Shown one piece after another: positions 61,269-64,000 of a DNA stretch of 64,000 nucleotides. How positions within the stretch are numbered: the first letter of the stretch is position 1; every line of letters begins with the position of its first letter. The stretch spans positions 17,749-81,748 of the forward strand of contig CAZCGA010000009.1 of the NCBI GenBank assembly GCA_964498075.1, given 5' to 3'. The DNA is from CAZCGA01 sp964498075. GTDB taxonomy: Bacteria; Desulfobacterota; Binatia; HRBIN30. The notes beneath the pieces were generated by a model. That model saw nothing but the letters and a program-made list of their open reading frames with translations. It did not search any database and had not been told where the DNA came from. A program made the position numbers and the translations under genes.

Positions 61269-64000
61269 TCACCGAACTGCGCGAACGCCGCCGAGGCGGT
61301 CCTTATGGGCGTTGTCCGGAGAGCCGGAGAAGAAATTGACGTCCCACGCGGAGGTGCGCTGTGGAGGGCAACAGAGCAAAGCGGTAGAAGCCGACCAATA
61401 GTAGCCGTCGGTGGATGCGGCGGTGCAACTGCAGCCCGTCACATTACACCCGGGCGTGCAGTTGTTGTTGAACCCCGGGGGCACGCAGGGTGAACCACTG
61501 CCGCACCCTGAGACGGTCCTGTCAATGATGGTCTCCAATTCCGCCGTGCCGCCACCCGTGTGGACGGTCGGAATTCGCCAGTCGCTATGTCCGCCAAGAC
61601 CCGCCACGTTGAGCTGGTTCAGCCACTGCCAAATGGTGCTGGTCCCACCTGTATTGCACGTCGCTGTGCCACCGCACATCGTGCAGCCGATCGCGCTGCC
61701 GGTTGCCGTGCTACACGTGTTCGCGGCGTTGGCGTCCGGCTGACAGTAACCGCTACCGTCGGAGCAGTTCCCAGCCCACACATAGACATTGTTCACATCG
61801 TCTAAACCGCCCGCCTGGTCCTTCTTCTCCCACATAACCCCGTGGTGATCCGTGATCGTGCCGTCGCCGTTGTCGACGAACCATGTGGCGCTCGATGGCG
61901 CCCAAAATTCGCCGCCCTCGAGGCAGCAGGAAACCTGCGTGCCAAAAGAGTCTAAGGCTATTGCGTTCGATCCTCCTGAAGCGTCTGGCCCGTGTGGTTC
62001 TTCGAAGGTAGCCAGGCCACTAGAGAGCACGGTATAGTGCACGGTGGCTAGCACGAAACCATACGGCACGCCTCCCTCCAAAGTCTGCCTGTTCCTTTGC
62101 AGCGTAGCGATCGTTGCTGCGCTGTCAGGGGACGTTTCGGAGAGCCGCACTGCGTTGCAAGGAGGGAAAAAGGTCACGGTCGGACAGTTGATGACACCGA
62201 ACGACGTTGCGCTTCCCTGCCCGAGAAGATCGAGTTGGTCTCCGATAATAGTATCCCCGAAGGCAATGCTTTGAAATTCGAGAACATCTGGATTGAACCA
62301 GACACTCAAATCAAAGCTTGCAAGGTTCGGAGGCCGTAGGCCCGCGCTCGACCCGGCGTCGCCAAACGGAAAGATGAAGATCGTCTGAATTGCCTCAGAG
62401 CCGGAAAACACCGTCTCCGCGCCTATCTCGAAGTTGACGTGTGGAGTAGGTGTCGGTGTGTTGGTGAACATCGGTGTGTTGCTAAGTGTCGGCGTTGGCG
62501 TCCCCGTCGGGGTGTTCGTCGGCGTCTGAGTTGGCGTGGGGAACCACCCCTTGAACGGATGCCGCATGACCTGCCCGGCTTGGCCGACACTCATCGCTCC
62601 AGCTCCGAGCAGCTGGCCATTCACCGCACCGTTGCGCCCCAGCCTGACTGCCTTGTCTCCGCCGAAGATCGTTCCACTGACGATGCCTCCCGTGCCAGGC
62701 CGGCTGTATCCGCCGAGGGTCACAGGTCCCTCGACGACAAAGATAACTTGCTCGGGTTGCAAACCATCGAGCGCAATCTGTCCATGATGGAATACCTTGA
62801 GCCGACCCGCGATGCGGACGATCACCTGATCGGTAAGCGTGGTACCAGCAAGCGTCAGGCGACCAGCGGCCCCAACTTGGACGCTGTCTGCGTCCAGTAC
62901 GACGGTCCCGTTGCCGACCGATATGGTTTGTGCCCCATGCCTGGGGACACGGACCACGCCGATTGTCGATCCCGCGAGGGCCATCGCACCACTGCGCCAG
63001 GCAGCTGCCCTCAGCGCGGCCGTGTTGCACTGGTCGAGATAAGGTGTGGCCTCTGATCCGCCGACCAGCGGAGGCGGGTTGCCAATCGTGCCCCGATTCA
63101 ACGCGTGGGCGCAGATGGCACCACCGGCGGTCACCAAATGCCCGGTAACCTGGCCATCCAAGAGCGTCCCGCGAAGGGCGCACCCGGTGGCATTCGTCGC
63201 AATCGCGTCGCCATCGATCAACAGGTCTTGCCTTGCCTGTAGAGCTCCGGCGCACACGTTCCCAGTAATCCGATCGTCGCGCCCCAGTTTCGTCGTCACG
63301 CCATCGGCGGTTGCCAGAATTGCGTAGTACCCGGCTTCAACCTCGCAAGTCGCGCTGCAACCATCACCGCTGATCGTGTTCCCGTCATCGCACCGTTCAC
63401 CTGGTTCGGTCCTGCCATTCCCGCACTCCGCTGTTGGGGTGAGCAAAAATGCGTACTCGTTCAAGACATCTCGTACACGACCGGTGATTTGGCCATTGCT
63501 GGTTCCCACGGCTTCGCTTGTCACTCCACCGAGCAACGGAGCCAAATCGATCATGCCCTCCGTAGCGGTCCACGTGAACGCGTGAAATGCACCGTTGGAC
63601 GTTCCAGTGTCGGAGAACCCAACAACGCGTCCACGGTCGACCGCGGTCGCTGTGCTAAGCGTACCGCCTGGTAGCACCCCGATGTCCACCAATCCGGTTT
63701 GCGCAGTCCACACGAGAGCGTGCGCAATGGCGTTCGTGCTATTCGCCTCTCCCACGATCTGTCCATCGCTACTTATGGCATTGGCGAGGCTATAGGTCCC
63801 ACCGGGCAGCAGTCCAAGATCCAAGATGCCGCCCGATGGAGTCCAGATTACAGCATGCTCGTTGTCGTGGTCATCAGTGGCGTACCCGACGATCTCGCCG
63901 TTCTTGACGCCTGTCGCAAAGGCGAGAGATCCCCCGGGCAGTAAACTAACAGCCCGTTGAAAAAGCCCGCACCGCCGTGGCCGATATGATATGTAAGCGG
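61269..64000 (-). CDS. Exported multidomain HAF-repeat / DUF4215 / DUF1566 protein, 5' partial
   Basis: At least 900 codons, open to the right edge (the first internal start is TTG 63824). Tandem HAF repeats ('DLGLLPGGTYSLANAI', 'DIGVLPGGTLSTATAV'), a DUF4215 Cys motif 'GNGRTEPGERCDDGNTISG', a beta-rich middle, a Pro-Thr linker (TPTNTPTGTPTPT), a cohesin-like domain ('LSVWFNPDVLEFQSIAFGD') and a C-terminal DUF1566 domain ending 'KDRLGGVRAVR'. Probably secreted or surface-bound. Coding character fades at about 63950, so the 5' end may be disrupted. Confidence 0.75.
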   Translation of the reverse strand, partial: AYISYRPRRCGLFQRAVSLLPGGSLAFATGVKNGEIVGYATDDHDNEHAVIWTPSGGILDLGLLPGGTYSLANAISSDGQIVGEANSTNAIAHALVWTAQTGLVDIGVLPGGTLSTATAVDRGRVVGFSDTGTSNGAFHAFTWTATEGMIDLAPLLGGVTSEAVGTSNGQITGRVRDVLNEYAFLLTPTAECGNGRTEPGERCDDGNTISGDGCSATCEVEAGYYAILATADGVTTKLGRDDRITGNVCAGALQARQDLLIDGDAIATNATGCALRGTLLDGQVTGHLVTAGGAICAHALNRGTIGNPPPLVGGSEATPYLDQCNTAALRAAAWRSGAMALAGSTIGVVRVPRHGAQTISVGNGTVVLDADSVQVGAAGRLTLAGTTLTDQVIVRIAGRLKVFHHGQIALDGLQPEQVIFVVEGPVTLGGYSRPGTGGIVSGTIFGGDKAVRLGRNGAVNGQLLGAGAMSVGQAGQVMRHPFKGWFPTPTQTPTNTPTGTPTPTLSNTPMFTNTPTPTPHVNFEIGAETVFSGSEAIQTIFIFPFGDAGSSAGLRPPNLASFDLSVWFNPDVLEFQSIAFGDTIIGDQLDLLGQGSATSFGVINCPTVTFFPPCNAVRLSETSPDSAATIATLQRNRQTLEGGVPYGFVLATVHYTVLSSGLATFEEPHGPDASGGSNAIALDSFGTQVSCCLEGGEFWAPSSATWFVDNGDGTITDHHGVMWEKKDQAGGLDDVNNVYVWAGNCSDGSGYCQPDANAANTCSTATGSAIGCTMCGGTATCNTGGTSTIWQWLNQLNVAGLGGHSDWRIPTVHTGGGTAELETIIDRTVSGCGSGSPCVPPGFNNNCTPGCNVTGCSCTAASTDGYYWSASTALLCCPPQRTSAWDVNFFSGSPDNAHKDRLGGVRAVR

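Overview
The window is GC-rich, Gram-negative bacterial chromosome, probably from a metagenome assembly because it holds two 10-N scaffold gaps. Gene content, the Geobacter-like wealth of multiheme cytochromes, and secreted proteins ending in dockerin-like repeats of the GDCN.D..VTVDEL kind fit a deltaproteobacterial lineage such as candidate phylum Binatota. That placement is inference; no 16S or tRNA gene was seen.

Layout. 1-22 kb: a radical SAM/B12 gene, then a long, mostly minus-strand housekeeping run (read from the right: era, two spermidine-synthase-like membrane genes, an acyltransferase-like and a glycosyltransferase-like membrane gene, der, mtgA, a Ddn-like gene, guaB, guaA, dnaE, hflX, pgsA, a LolA-like gene, EthD). 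22-25 kb: a secreted thermolysin-type protease. 25-32.8 kb: a small-gene island of toxin-antitoxin-type pairs and retropepsin-like genes with many broken or truncated copies.

32.8-46.8 kb: an inner-membrane electron-transfer supercluster. It has a FAD oxidoreductase with a cyclic-nucleotide-binding partner, a partly deleted cytochrome bc operon, two back-to-back Rieske / cytochrome b / nonaheme cytochrome c operons, a NapC-anchored cytochrome with about 19 haems, and an undecaheme-cytochrome b fusion built like Geobacter CbcL. 46.8-51.6 kb: small accessory genes. 51.6-57.3 kb: a six-gene minus-strand operon with an OmcA/MtrC-type decaheme lipoprotein, an outer-membrane beta-barrel and four smaller multiheme proteins. 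57.5-64 kb: gene fragments (lnt, a split alkD-like gene) and secreted DUF1566/beta-helix/HAF-repeat proteins, the last running off the edge.

Taken together, 32.8-57.3 kb can be read as a full path for quinol electrons: Rieske/cytochrome b and CbcL-like modules in the inner membrane, multiheme carriers in the periplasm, and a porin-cytochrome conduit to a surface decaheme protein. Intact genes here carry 79 CXXCH motifs plus two CX4CH motifs (hand count). The system is best explained as extracellular electron transfer; direction and terminal partner (metal oxide, electrode, another cell) cannot be read from sequence.
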